A stretch of DNA of 64,000 nucleotides from PALSA-1440 sp050011195 (GCA_050011195.1 JBEKJO010000006.1:36438-100437), one strand, 5' to 3'. Positions 54,049 to 63,130 are shown, counted from the first letter of the stretch. Numbers and translations are program-made. The notes: a model not told the origin generated them from the letters alone.

Positions 54049-54351
54049 AAGAGCAGCGGCGGCAGATGGCTATGCCTGCCGGCCATCGTGTCGGTCACAG
54101 GTAGAATCGGTATTCCTCCCCGCCCCATCCCGCCCCACCAGCGACTTCCGAGAGCCAGAGTGTCCCGTTTCTAGACAGTCAGCACGGCTGGCCCCACTGC
54201 CTATGCCCTCCACATACCATCCACACTCCGCCCTCACCTCGTCCCCACACTGACGCAGAGCCGACTTTGGCATGAAGATAACCTTAAAGCCACATTGTCT
54301 CATAATTGGACAGTGCGGGTGGAAACCGACGGCTGGGGCCAATACCCAATC

Positions 54352-54513
54352 ATACCATTTCACTGAAACCATCGGTATGTTCCCCGCCCCCGGCCTGCGA
54401 CCAGCCTCTCCCCTTCTCAAGGGGAGAGGGCTGGGGAGGGGTCCGTCTTTGCCTGGGGGTTCAGGGGCGGGGGCTTCCACTCATTCCTACCGAGTTCCAT
54501 TGCGAAGTGGTAT
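54352..54513. repeat. Inverted-end repeat element, copy C
   Basis: 162 bases, same ends as copy B (ATACCATTTC / GAAGTGGTAT), same orientation and nearly the same interior, with a 12-base longer central stem. The 303 bases between B and C, and those from C to the M42 gene, contain no gene that I can support. The whole 53839-54738 gap (900 bases) is thus repeats and spacer. Confidence 0.85.
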
Positions 54514-54685
54514 TACCCGCGAAATACGCGGAACACACGAAGGCAAAGGCCGGCATTGCGCCGTGCCCCCGCTCACTGCATAAAGGCCCGATAGAACCGC
54601 GCCGGCTGGCCGACTCCGCCAGAGTCAAGGAACAGATACGGGCTGGCCGGCAAATTGGTCGGGGAAAACAGATTGACCCAGTTGG

Positions 54686-54713
54686 TGCGTGTTGCGTGAT
54701 GCGTGATGCGTGA
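54686..54713. repeat. Four-unit 7-base tandem repeat
   Basis: TGCGTGT followed by three copies of TGCGTGA, 26 bases before the M42 peptidase stop on the opposite strand. A simple slippage-prone repeat without obvious function. Confidence 0.7.
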
Positions 54714-54738
54714 TGGGACGAGAAATGGGCTAACGGGG

Positions 54739-55809
54739 TTAGATCTTCACTTTGAACTGCTCGCCCTTCTTGAGGGAGGCGGCAAAGGCGGCCAGCAGCT
54801 CTGGAATCATCTCCAGGTCCTTCAAGCTCACCACCTCGACCGGCGAGTGCATGTAACGGTTGGGCAGGCTGATCAAGGCGCTGGCGATGCCGCCGCGCGT
54901 CCAGAAGATCGCGTCGGTGTCCGTGCCGCTGGTGGAGGACGTGGCTTCGTGCTGGAGCGGGAGCTTGCAAGCCCTGGCCACCGCCTCGAGGCGCGCGACC
55001 ACTTCAGGATGGTTGCAGCCGCCGTGGGTGACGGTCGGCCCTTTGCCGACTTTGGTGTCGCCATGCTGTGGTTTGCTGACGGTCGGGTAATCGGTCGCAT
55101 GGGTGACGTCCACCACGAGCGCGACGTCGGGTTTGAGCGAATAGGCGATCTGGCGCGCGCCGAGCAGGCCGACTTCCTCCTGCACGTTCGAGACGGCGCA
55201 GACCTCGGCCTGGAGTTTGGCTTTGGATTCCTTGAGGAGCCGCAGAGTTTCGGCGACGGCGAAAGTGCCAATGCGATTGTCAAAGGCCCGCGCGACGGCC
55301 AAGCCGTTGCGCAACAAGTCGAATTCGTCGGTCAGGGTGATCGGGTCGCCGATGCGCACGAGCTTCTCCGCTTCCTTGCGGTTGGCAACGCCGATGTCTA
55401 TGAACAAATCGTGTATCTTCGGGGGCTTGGGGTCCTTTTCCTCTTTCATCAAGTGCGGGGCGACGTTGCCGACGACGCCTTTGACCGGGCCGCTGCGAGT
55501 ATGAATGACCACGCGCTGGGCTTTGGTGATGGCCGCATCCACGCCGCCCATCTTGCGGACGTAAATGAAGCCCTCGTCGTTGATGTAATTGACGGCCATG
55601 GCGATTTCGTCGGCGTGGGCGGCGAGCATGAGCCGCGGCGAACCGCCTTTATTGAGCACGGCGACACAGTTGCCGTAAGCGTCGGAGAACGTTTCGTCGG
55701 CGAAGGGTGCGGCATAATCGAGCCAGGCCCGCTGGCCGCGGGTTTCGTAGCCGACGGGGCTGGGCGTGTTGACCAGCGTTTTGAGGAAGGAGAGTGATTG
55801 TTCGCGCAT
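54739..55809 (-). CDS. M42 family metallo-aminopeptidase
   Basis: A 356-residue protein of normal family length. The di-metal site is indicated by LAAHADEIAM (H65, D67), ARAFDNRIG (bridging Asp), VQEEVGLLGAR (catalytic and metal Glu pair), VVDVTHATD and the late YMHSPVEVV (His). M42 enzymes (glutamyl aminopeptidase/TET type) trim peptides in the cytoplasm, often as large oligomers. The start ATG at 55809 is followed by a normal N-terminal helix with EQSLSFLKTLVNTPSPVGYE. It is divergent from the HEAT-repeat gene. Annotations as endoglucanase for this family are historical and not supported by the fold. Confidence 0.9.
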   Translation of the reverse strand: MREQSLSFLKTLVNTPSPVGYETRGQRAWLDYAAPFADETFSDAYGNCVAVLNKGGSPRLMLAAHADEIAMAVNYINDEGFIYVRKMGGVDAAITKAQRVVIHTRSGPVKGVVGNVAPHLMKEEKDPKPPKIHDLFIDIGVANRKEAEKLVRIGDPITLTDEFDLLRNGLAVARAFDNRIGTFAVAETLRLLKESKAKLQAEVCAVSNVQEEVGLLGARQIAYSLKPDVALVVDVTHATDYPTVSKPQHGDTKVGKGPTVTHGGCNHPEVVARLEAVARACKLPLQHEATSSTSGTDTDAIFWTRGGIASALISLPNRYMHSPVEVVSLKDLEMIPELLAAFAASLKKGEQFKVKI

Positions 55810-55931
55810 GGGGGCATTTAAGAGGCAACCGGCAGGATTGGGAAGGCTAAATCTTAGTCAGATGCGCTTTGCGGGCGGCGCGGTTCGGGCGTGACAGGGG
55901 CGGGGCGGGTAGTAACATAACGGGCACTGCC

Positions 55932-57332
55932 ATGCTCTGGCTGATTCAGCGCCAGCTCAAGTCGAAGAAGACGGTTTCCCGTCGCAAAGCGGTCGGGCGA
56001 CTTTGCGACGCGCCGCAGCCACGCGCCCTGGCTGCGCTCGGTGAGGCGCTGGGCGACGAGGATGCGGAGGTTCGCCGGCTGGCCGCCACCGCCCTGGGCA
56101 AACTGGAGGCCGAAGGCCGCCTCGAACCGCTGCTGAAGGGGTTGCTTGACCGCGACGCGGACGTGCAGAAGGCCGCCATTCTGGCGCTCAAACGAACCTC
56201 CGACGAACGGGTGTCCGCCGCGCTGGTGCCGTTGCTGCGTCATGCGAACGCTGGCGTGCGCGGTTGCGCGGCGCAGGCGCTCGAATTCATCGGGTGGCGT
56301 CCCGCCAAGCGCGAGGATGAGATGTGGTTGCTGGTGGCCAAGGGCCAGTGTTCGCAGGTGGCTTCCTTCGGCGCGGCCGCCCTCCTGCCGCTGGAAATGG
56401 TGCTGAATTCCGGGCCCTATAGCTTGTGCGTGGCCGCGGTCCAGGCCATGGGCGAGATTGAAGACCAGCGAGTCGTTCGCCTGCTGCTCAAGGCACTCAA
56501 GTCGAACGATGCAGCGGTGTGCACGGCAGCGGTGGATGCGCTGGCCCGGGTGGGCGGCCCGGAAGCAAGCGAACCGATCATTGGGATGCTGCGCCATAAG
56601 AACGGCCACGTGCGGCTGGCGGCCGTGGAAGCGCTGGGCAGTCTCGGTGTGGCGGCGGCGGCGGAACCGCTGCGCTCCTTGTTGAGCGACCCGATGTGGG
56701 ATGTGCGCCGCGCCGCCGTCGAAACCCTGGGCCGGCTCAAGGATGATCGAGCGGTGGATGCGCTCACTCGCGCGCTGGCCGACAAGGACGCCGATGTGCG
56801 AGAGGCGACGGCCATGACGCTGGGCGGCCTGAGCGACCGCCGGGCGATCGGCCCGCTGGTGCTGGCGCTCAAAGACTCGACCAGCGGCGTGCGGCGCATC
56901 GCCGCCGCCGCGCTCTCGCGCATTGACGAGAACTGGAGTTCCTCGCCCGAGGCGCGCGCCGCCGTGGAGGAACTTAAGCCCGCCTTGTACGACCGGGATC
57001 CGGACGTGCGCCATTTTGTCGGGCAACTGCTGGTCAGCCTGGGCGCGGTGGAACCCGAGGCTGCTCCCGACACCACCGCCGGCGAAATGTCGGCTTCCAC
57101 CCTGGAGAAGCGCCGCAAACTCGCCGTCAGCCTGTTCCTCGCGATTCTGTGCGACCCGGACCGCGATCTCCGTCAGGCCGCCGCCGAGGCGCTGGGCCGG
57201 TTGGGCGAGCGCCGGGCGGAGTCCGCGCTCGCGCGCACATTGCGGGACCCCGACGCCGTGGTCCGGTCCGCCGCCGAGCGGGCCTTGCAGGCACTCGCCG
57301 CGGCCCGGGCGGGTTCGGAGTCCCGGTCTTAG
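55932..57332 (+). CDS. HEAT-repeat protein
   Basis: A 466-residue protein from ATG 55932 (MLWLIQRQL); the 21 residues upstream in frame are non-conserved. From about residue 15 on it consists of roughly a dozen PBS-lyase/HEAT-like helical repeats of about 30 residues, with signatures such as DEDAEVRRLAATALGKL, DKDADVREATAMTLGGL and DPDRDLRQAAAEALGRL. A non-repeat stretch lies at about 125-165 and an acidic/Ser-rich break at about 385-405. Such scaffolds bind partner proteins. It precedes the response regulator gene by 9 bases; together with the small protein after it, it forms a likely signalling unit. Confidence 0.85.
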   Translation: MLWLIQRQLKSKKTVSRRKAVGRLCDAPQPRALAALGEALGDEDAEVRRLAATALGKLEAEGRLEPLLKGLLDRDADVQKAAILALKRTSDERVSAALVPLLRHANAGVRGCAAQALEFIGWRPAKREDEMWLLVAKGQCSQVASFGAAALLPLEMVLNSGPYSLCVAAVQAMGEIEDQRVVRLLLKALKSNDAAVCTAAVDALARVGGPEASEPIIGMLRHKNGHVRLAAVEALGSLGVAAAAEPLRSLLSDPMWDVRRAAVETLGRLKDDRAVDALTRALADKDADVREATAMTLGGLSDRRAIGPLVLALKDSTSGVRRIAAAALSRIDENWSSSPEARAAVEELKPALYDRDPDVRHFVGQLLVSLGAVEPEAAPDTTAGEMSASTLEKRRKLAVSLFLAILCDPDRDLRQAAAEALGRLGERRAESALARTLRDPDAVVRSAAERALQALAAARAGSESRS

Positions 57333-57341
57333 CGTGAGCAT

Positions 57342-58400
57342 ATGGCAGCCGAAATCATCAAACGGAAAACGTTCCTGTTCGTGGACGACGATGTTGGGTT
57401 CCTGACCAGCATCCAGGGGCTGTTCTCGGAAATGGCGCGCGGGAGGTGGGACATTTTCACGGCGGAGAATCACGCGCAGGCCCTGGCGCTGCTGTCCAAG
57501 CTGCGGGTCGATGTGGTGGTGCTGGACATCGTCATGCCGGTGATGGATGGCATCCAGTTTCTCCAGTTGCTGGGCCGCACGCACCCGGGCCAGCAGGTGG
57601 TGATGCTCACGGGCGAGGCCACCGAGGAAAAACGCAAGACCTGCCTGGAGAGCGGCGCGGCGCTGTTCCTCGAAAAGCCGGTGGTGCCGGACGGTTTTGC
57701 GGCCATCTTCGCCGCGCTGGACGCGCTGGCGGGAGCGCTGCCGCAGGGGGGATTCCGCGGCATGATGCGGCGGGTGGGCTTGCAGGAGGTGCTGCAGATG
57801 GAGTGCCTGAGCCGCAAATCCTCGGTGCTGGAGGTTTTCACCGGCAAGGTGCGCGGGCGCATCGCCATCTGCGACGGCTCGATTGTGCATGCCGAGTCGG
57901 GCGCGTTGCAGGGCGAGGTGGCCCTCTACGGCTTGCTGGCGCTGCGCGGGGGCGAGTTTAATCTGCTGCCCTTCACCGAGCCGCCCCGGCGAACGATCGA
58001 AGGCCAATGGGAATCCCTGCTGATGGAGGCCGCGCGGTTGAGCGACGAAGGCCAGAAGTTCCTCGAACCGGACGAGGCCGGCCCCGGCGCGGCGGAACCG
58101 GGCGAATTCGCGGCGGGCGCGGCCCTGGATCGGCCTGCCGGCCAGGTCCGCATTGAAGAGATCGTCCTCTGCTCGGGCGCGGGCGAGGTCCTTTACGAGT
58201 GGGAAACCAAGTCGCTCGAGCTGCGGCTGCGTTTGCTGGAGCAAATCGAGCAGCAAGCGACGCAGTTGAGCAGCCTGGCCCCGGTGGGCCGTTTCGACCG
58301 CCTGGAGATTCTGACCCCGGAGGGGCGCATCGTCTGCCAGGTGCAACCGGACCGGCGGCTGTTCGTGCGCAGCGCGGGAACAAGGGCTGCCGTCGCATGA
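57342..58400 (+). CDS. Response regulator with receiver and DUF4388-like domain
   Basis: A 352-residue protein. The receiver (about 8-130) has D15-D17, phosphoacceptor D62 (VLDIVMP), T90 (MLTGEA) and the Lys in FLEKPVVP. A region from about 143 to 235 (QEVLQMECLSRKSSVLEV, GRIAICDGSIVHAESG, LLALRGGEFNLLPF) matches DUF4388/PATAN-type domains, which couple phosphorylation to GTPase-linked outputs in other phyla. The last 70 residues resemble a small alpha/beta unit (LEILTPEGRIVCQVQ). There is no DNA-binding domain. The stop overlaps the next start (ATGA). Role inferred: protein-based signalling, perhaps to motility or surface structures. Confidence 0.8.
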   Translation: MAAEIIKRKTFLFVDDDVGFLTSIQGLFSEMARGRWDIFTAENHAQALALLSKLRVDVVVLDIVMPVMDGIQFLQLLGRTHPGQQVVMLTGEATEEKRKTCLESGAALFLEKPVVPDGFAAIFAALDALAGALPQGGFRGMMRRVGLQEVLQMECLSRKSSVLEVFTGKVRGRIAICDGSIVHAESGALQGEVALYGLLALRGGEFNLLPFTEPPRRTIEGQWESLLMEAARLSDEGQKFLEPDEAGPGAAEPGEFAAGAALDRPAGQVRIEEIVLCSGAGEVLYEWETKSLELRLRLLEQIEQQATQLSSLAPVGRFDRLEILTPEGRIVCQVQPDRRLFVRSAGTRAAVA

Positions 58401-58747
58401 ACGAAGCGCTCCAGGCATTTCTTGACCGCAACCTGCCCCTGCCGGGGGTCGCGGCCTGCAGCGCGCGGCTGGCGGACCGGAGTTTCGTGAGCCGCTGCTA
58501 CAGTGATTGGTTCACGGCCGCGCAGGTCGAACAAGCCCTGAGCCGCCTGGCGCTGGCCGCCGACAGCCTGGGCTACCACGGCATCCAGCCGGCCCGGCTG
58601 TGCTGGGTCTTCGAGCACAGCCGCATTCATCTCGCCTTGCGCCGCGACGGCGCCTGCCTCGCCTTCTTCGTGGAGAACCGGCCGGGCATTGCCAGCGCCA
58701 GGCTGGAGAACCTGCTGGAGGAGTTCACGGGCCTGTCGGCCTTGTGA
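58397..58747 (+). CDS. Small protein, possibly roadblock/LC7-like
   Basis: A 116-residue protein translationally coupled to the response regulator (ATGA overlap). The pattern helix (ALQAFLDRNL) - strand (GVAACSARLADRSF) - long helix - strand (LCWVFEHSRIHLALR) - strand (CLAFFVENRP) - helix is compatible with a roadblock/LC7 (MglB-like) fold, usually about 120 residues. Such proteins bind small GTPases or dimerise on scaffolds. No GTPase gene is in the window. The assignment rests on secondary-structure pattern and neighbourhood, not on a clear sequence match. Confidence 0.6.
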   Translation: MNEALQAFLDRNLPLPGVAACSARLADRSFVSRCYSDWFTAAQVEQALSRLALAADSLGYHGIQPARLCWVFEHSRIHLALRRDGACLAFFVENRPGIASARLENLLEEFTGLSAL

Positions 58748-58776
58748 CCGCCCGGAGCCGCGGCGGCTCAGGGACG

Positions 58777-60768
58777 CTAGACTCGGATGGGCAGGATGAG
58801 CAAGGGGAGGCCCTGCTGGTAGAAGCGGCGCTGGATGGCAAAGACGGCGTAGTTGTGCAGGAAGCGGGTCATGAAAGTGTCCCGCTCGAAGACCAATTGC
58901 CCGCCGAAGAAGACCGCGTGCGGGAAGCGCTGCAGTATTTTCGGCGCGAGATTCGCCGCCTCGGCCACCACGTCGATGCCCACCGCCGAGATCGCCTCGG
59001 CGTAAAACCCCCGCTGGCGCAGGTAGTCCACGTAACGCGCGTTGCCCTGCTCGGTATGCTGCTTGAGGTTCTCGACCTCCGCCGCGCCCTTGAAGTTGCC
59101 CGCGTCCACGATCCCCACCTGCACAAAGAGGAAATTCTTGAACACGCCCGGGAACAGCCGGATGACCGCAAAGAGCGTGTGCAAGCCCAGACCGTTGAAG
59201 CCGTTGACGAATACGACCGCCGTCTTCGCTTGGGGGTCGAGCGGCGGCGGGTCCGCGGCCGGCCCCGCCGGGACGGGCGTCAGCGATTCTTCGGCTTCCA
59301 CCGCAGCGACCAGGTCATCGAGGCGGCGGAGATCGCGCGCGGTCTGATTGTAATGGCGTTTGATGAGGAAAGCCGTCCCGACGAGCAGGCCGGTCACGAC
59401 AAGCGTGATCCAGCCCCCTTCGAAGAACTTGATCACGCTTAGGGTCACGAGGATAAAGGTGGTCAACACTAAGCCGACGCCATTGACCGCGATTTTGCGG
59501 GTCCAGCCGGGCGCGTCCCGGTCCTCGCGCCACCAATGGCGCACCATGCCGAGTTGGGAGAGGCTGAAGGTGATAAAGACGTTGATGCTGTAAAGCACGA
59601 CGAGAAAGTCCACCGACCCGCGCGAGGCGGTCATGAGCACGAGGGCAAACCCGCCCATCAGGACGATGCCGTTATAGGTCACGAAGCGGTCGCTGAGGGT
59701 CGCGAACCGCCCGGGAAACCAGCGGTCCAGCGCCATGTTGGCCAGCACGCGCGGGCCGTCCAGGAAGCCCGTTTGCGCGGCGACGAAGAGCAGCGCGGCC
59801 TCCGAGGCGAGGGTAACGAGGATGAAGGTGAACGCCGCGCCATGCGGCCACGCCGCGGTAAGCTGCTCAAACAATACGGCGTTGAGCGTCTTGCCGGTTT
59901 GGGGGGTGACGTGGTAGAGGAGGTAGCCAAGGAGCAGGCCGGCGACGGTGACGGAGAGCGAGACGGCCATATAGCGCATCGTGCGTTTGCCGGTCTGGAC
60001 GCGCGGTTCGCGCAGGACGGGCAGGCCGTTGCTGACGGCCTCGATGCCCGTATAAGTGCCCGCCCCCATGCTGTAAGCGCGCAACACCAGCAGGGCCATG
60101 CCAAGCCAGCCCAGCGCGTGATGCGACGCGCTGATGTCGGCGGACGTGCCCTGCCAGACTTCGGGAAAGACGGTCAGGTGCGTGCAGAGGGTGTAGCCGA
60201 TCACGAAAGCGTGCGTCAGCACGAACGCGACAAAAATCGGCACCCAGGGCAGCACGGCTTCCTTGGTCCCGCGCAGGTTCAGGAGCGTCAGCAGGCAGAC
60301 GCCGGCAATCTCGGCGGTCAGTTTGTAGTGGAGGCCGCTGGCGGGCAGCAAACTGAAGAGCGCGTCCGCGCCGCTCGCGATGGAGAGCGTGATGGTCAGG
60401 ACGTAGTCAATCAGGAGCGCGGAACCGGAGACCACCCCGAGGGTGGGCGAGAGGAGTTTGCTGGCAACCAGGTAGCCGCCGCCGCCGGTCGGGAACAGCT
60501 CGATGATTTGGCTGTAGCTCGTGCTGATGATGAATACCGTTGCGACCGTCGCCGCCGCGACAAACAAGCTCAGGTAGCTATGGCCGTTCAGGGCCTTGAA
60601 GGCCTCTTCCGGGCCGTAACAAGAGGACGACAACCCGTCCGCGCCCAACCCAACCCAGGCGAAGAACGCAATGAGGGAGAGCTTACGGAACAGGCTTTGG
60701 TCCGAAAGATCGCGCGACTTGCCGACCAGGAGCGTCTTGAGCCTGCCGCCTAACTTCATGTCCGACAT
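58777..60768 (-). CDS. KimA-like APC-superfamily transporter
   Basis: A 663-residue protein from ATG 60768 (MSDMKLGG); another Met is at 60759, and the frame upstream to 60990 overlaps the ceramidase-like gene. About twelve membrane segments follow the N-terminal AFFAWVGLGADGLSSSCYG (about 34-52) and FPTGGGGYLVASKLLSP, both typical of the KimA/YdaO group of APC permeases, several of which import potassium with protons. A C-terminal cytosolic domain (about 500-663) contains AVVFVNGFNGLGLHTL and may be regulatory. In Bacillus, KimA is controlled by cyclic di-AMP. The gene lies 22 bases downstream of the ceramidase-like gene. The transported substrate is not proven. Confidence 0.82.
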   Translation of the reverse strand: MSDMKLGGRLKTLLVGKSRDLSDQSLFRKLSLIAFFAWVGLGADGLSSSCYGPEEAFKALNGHSYLSLFVAAATVATVFIISTSYSQIIELFPTGGGGYLVASKLLSPTLGVVSGSALLIDYVLTITLSIASGADALFSLLPASGLHYKLTAEIAGVCLLTLLNLRGTKEAVLPWVPIFVAFVLTHAFVIGYTLCTHLTVFPEVWQGTSADISASHHALGWLGMALLVLRAYSMGAGTYTGIEAVSNGLPVLREPRVQTGKRTMRYMAVSLSVTVAGLLLGYLLYHVTPQTGKTLNAVLFEQLTAAWPHGAAFTFILVTLASEAALLFVAAQTGFLDGPRVLANMALDRWFPGRFATLSDRFVTYNGIVLMGGFALVLMTASRGSVDFLVVLYSINVFITFSLSQLGMVRHWWREDRDAPGWTRKIAVNGVGLVLTTFILVTLSVIKFFEGGWITLVVTGLLVGTAFLIKRHYNQTARDLRRLDDLVAAVEAEESLTPVPAGPAADPPPLDPQAKTAVVFVNGFNGLGLHTLFAVIRLFPGVFKNFLFVQVGIVDAGNFKGAAEVENLKQHTEQGNARYVDYLRQRGFYAEAISAVGIDVVAEAANLAPKILQRFPHAVFFGGQLVFERDTFMTRFLHNYAVFAIQRRFYQQGLPLLILPIRV

Positions 60769-60790
60769 ACCAGGCACACAGACCTCGCAA

Positions 60791-62209
60791 TCAATGCCGG
60801 GCCGCGGAAGGTTCTCCCAGCAGGGCCTGGATGGCGGCCTTGAGCAGGGCTTCGGAGCCTGGGCCGACATTGGTGGCGGAAGGCTCGTAGCCCCCCTCAG
60901 CGAGGGCCTTGTCCGTGCAGATATAGGCGGGGCCGCAGTCGCCATAACCGGCGACGGCCACGAAGTCACGGGACTTGGTCTGCTGGGCAAAGAACTGGAA
61001 CGCGACCATCGGTTCGCCCGGCAAATGCAGGATGTGAACCTTGCCGAGCTGCAGCGAGCTGACCATGATGGGGCGGCCCAGCCGCTCGACGAACGACAGC
61101 CTCATGGCGCCTTTATAGACCCGCAGGCTGTCGGGTTGGGCAGGATTCTCCAGCCAGGCGCGGCTTTGCGCGGTGGCCTGGTCCTTCGCGGCCCGCAGCG
61201 GGAGGGTAAACAATTGGGTGCGCCAGACGGCGCTCTTGGCCGGCGTGAACCTCGTCTGTGCAATGGACGCCAACATGGCGGCCTTGAGGCGCTGGGCGAG
61301 TTCGGCCTGGGCCTGGGGTGAGCCGTCGCTGTACTTGCCGGCGGTCACGTCGCCGGCACAGCCGGTGAAGTAAATCTGGAAGACCTTGTCCTCGCGCTCG
61401 ACGGCTTCGCGCGCCAGGCCGACGAAGTCAGCCGAAGCCCGGCCATCGCAGCAAAAGGTTTGGGGATGAGTGGCGTAATAGTGCAGCCGCACCAGCGGTT
61501 TGTTCCCGCGCGCCAGCGTGATGGTCTTCAGCCAGGGGTCAATGGGCCCTTCGGGCGCCGCGGCCATCTTCGGGTCTTTGGCGCCGCTGCTCCAGCGAGT
61601 GAGGATTTTGCCGTTCTCGTCCCGCAGCCGCCGGGTGGAGGCGATGCGCTCGGCTTTGGCCTGGCCGATGCCCACCCGGTCGAACGGCTCAAGGCGAGTG
61701 GCGGCCTCCTGCGCCGCGCCCGCCAACAGCCCCCGCGCGGCATCCAGAAACTTCGGGCTGAGGTGCGGAAGGGGAGTCGGCGCGGCATCCAGCAGCCGGT
61801 GCGCCCCTTCATCGGCGTAAGGGGCCGCGTGTTGATGGAGGCACTGGAGGGCGACGCGCGCCGGGTCGGTCCCGGCGGCGTCGGCGAGGGCTTTGCGGAA
61901 GGACAGTTCGGAATCATTGGCCAGCAGGCACCAGTCCAGGGCGCACAACACATACCGGTTGGCGCCGTCCTCCAGCACGATCCCCTTGGCCAGCAGGGGT
62001 TCTTCGACTTTGACCAGTTTGGCGGTCCAGACCAGTGTTTCGCCGGGCCAGGGAGTGACATCGCAGCGGAAAGTGGCCACCCGCAAAGGCGCGGCCACGG
62101 CGCACCATTCAAACCAAACCGCCAAAGCGGCTGCCGCTGCCAGCCAGAGGGCCGGGCGTGTCTTGCGGAACCTGCTGGGGCGGAGTGTGGCATTGCGGTC
62201 ATGGACCAT
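60791..62209 (-). CDS. Exported neutral ceramidase-like hydrolase
   Basis: A 472-residue protein with an Arg-rich start and a hydrophobic signal segment (about 20-40, cleavage near VAA-PL). It has conserved blocks of the neutral/alkaline ceramidase-like group: FRCDVTPWPGE at the start of the mature part, QCLHQHAAPYADEG (His ligands, about 123-136), LHYYATHPQTF (His), FTGCAGDVTAGKY and LHLPGEPMVAF. Many bacterial members are distant from true ceramidases and their substrates are unknown. It should act in the periplasm or outside the cell. It lies between an HTH-EIIA gene (42 bases upstream) and the permease, all on one strand. Confidence 0.78.
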   Translation of the reverse strand: MVHDRNATLRPSRFRKTRPALWLAAAAALAVWFEWCAVAAPLRVATFRCDVTPWPGETLVWTAKLVKVEEPLLAKGIVLEDGANRYVLCALDWCLLANDSELSFRKALADAAGTDPARVALQCLHQHAAPYADEGAHRLLDAAPTPLPHLSPKFLDAARGLLAGAAQEAATRLEPFDRVGIGQAKAERIASTRRLRDENGKILTRWSSGAKDPKMAAAPEGPIDPWLKTITLARGNKPLVRLHYYATHPQTFCCDGRASADFVGLAREAVEREDKVFQIYFTGCAGDVTAGKYSDGSPQAQAELAQRLKAAMLASIAQTRFTPAKSAVWRTQLFTLPLRAAKDQATAQSRAWLENPAQPDSLRVYKGAMRLSFVERLGRPIMVSSLQLGKVHILHLPGEPMVAFQFFAQQTKSRDFVAVAGYGDCGPAYICTDKALAEGGYEPSATNVGPGSEALLKAAIQALLGEPSAARH

Positions 62210-62251
62210 GCGGGAACTCTAGGCGGTGGAGGTGAACAATCCAGCCAAAAT

Positions 62252-62995
62252 TCAGCCCGACGACTCCGCCGATGGCTGGCGGCTGGCCAGGACCGCCTGC
62301 TCGGCCGCGAGGATGCCCTCGCACATGGCGTTGGCATCGGGGGCCTGGCGCAGATCAACGAGCAGATCGGTTTTCTGCGCCATCAGGCACAAGCGGGCGA
62401 GGGTATGCAGGTGCAGGCGGTCGTCCGGACAGCCGATCAGGAAAAACAGGTTGGTGGGCTGGCCATCCGGCGCGCCAAACGGGATTTGCTGAATCGTCCG
62501 GCCCAGCGCGAGGAACGCCGTCTCGAACAGATAAGACTCCGGGTTGCGTGAGTGCAGCAGGGCCAGTCCGCCCGGGATGCCCGTCGAGCATAGCTCCTCC
62601 CGCGCCTCCAGGCCCTCCAGCAACGCGTGCGGGTCGCACACGCGCCCTGTCTTTTCGGCCAGCGCCGCCATTTGACGCAGGACGGAGGCCTTGGTCTTGG
62701 CGGCCAGCGCCGGCTCGATGAAGTCCGGCTGGATCATGTCCGGCATGATGGCTGCCTGCGGAACGATCTGCCGTGCGCCGCGGGAGGACTTTTGGTGGTA
62801 CTCAGCCAGGCCCCGGCCTTCCAGGCCGAGGATGCGTTGGGAGGCCCAGGCGTCAATTTCGACCTTGCGGAACACCAGCCGTTCGCCGTGCCGCTCGAAG
62901 GGAATGTCCCGGTCCTTCACCAACTGGTCCAGGTCGGCGCGGCTCAGGTGCAGATAGCGCGCAACCTCGTCTATACCGAACGTCCGGTAAGGCAT
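62252..62995 (-). CDS. Helix-turn-helix protein fused to a PTS EIIA domain
   Basis: A 247-residue fusion. Residues about 5-52 form an excisionase/MerR-like DNA-binding domain (FGIDEVARYLHLSRADLDQL, FRKVEIDAWA). Residues about 88-235 are a PTS EIIA domain of the fructose/nitrogen type, with the phosphorylatable His H148 in GGLALLHSRNP. The domain order suggests a regulator whose DNA binding responds to PTS phosphorylation. No EIIB/EIIC sugar permease gene is nearby, so it probably senses the nitrogen-type or general PTS chain. It heads a minus-strand group with the ceramidase-like hydrolase and the KimA-like permease. Confidence 0.85.
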   Translation of the reverse strand: MPYRTFGIDEVARYLHLSRADLDQLVKDRDIPFERHGERLVFRKVEIDAWASQRILGLEGRGLAEYHQKSSRGARQIVPQAAIMPDMIQPDFIEPALAAKTKASVLRQMAALAEKTGRVCDPHALLEGLEAREELCSTGIPGGLALLHSRNPESYLFETAFLALGRTIQQIPFGAPDGQPTNLFFLIGCPDDRLHLHTLARLCLMAQKTDLLVDLRQAPDANAMCEGILAAEQAVLASRQPSAESSG

Positions 62996-63058
62996 ACGCC
63001 GCGGGCCGCAACTTAACCGGCAACGCCCCGAACCAACCCCTCACCCGTCCTACGGACA

Positions 63059-63130
63059 CCCTCTCCCCATCCGATGGGGAGAGGGGCGGGGTAAGGTCCT
63101 ACACCCTCTCCCCATCTGATGGGGAGAGGG
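63059..63130. repeat. Pair of hairpin repeats (CCCTCTCCCC...GGGGAGAGGG)
   Basis: Two copies, 63059-63086 and 63104-63130, each a near-perfect palindrome around ATCCGAT or ATCTGAT. They are flanked by CCTCACCCGTCC on the left and GGGGTGAGGGG on the right, which also pair. They lie between two minus-strand genes, after ferritin and before the HTH-EIIA gene, and may act as a terminator for ferritin. Confidence 0.8.

Noticed and set aside
53139..54050. A 303-codon plus-strand frame overlapping the LysE gene and repeat copy B
   Set aside because: The part over the LysE gene is in a different frame from the transporter and the rest translates repeat DNA; no protein character.
55854..58418. An 854-codon minus-strand frame across the HEAT-repeat and response regulator genes
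   Set aside because: It covers two well-supported plus-strand genes; its apparent periodicity merely mirrors the HEAT repeats.
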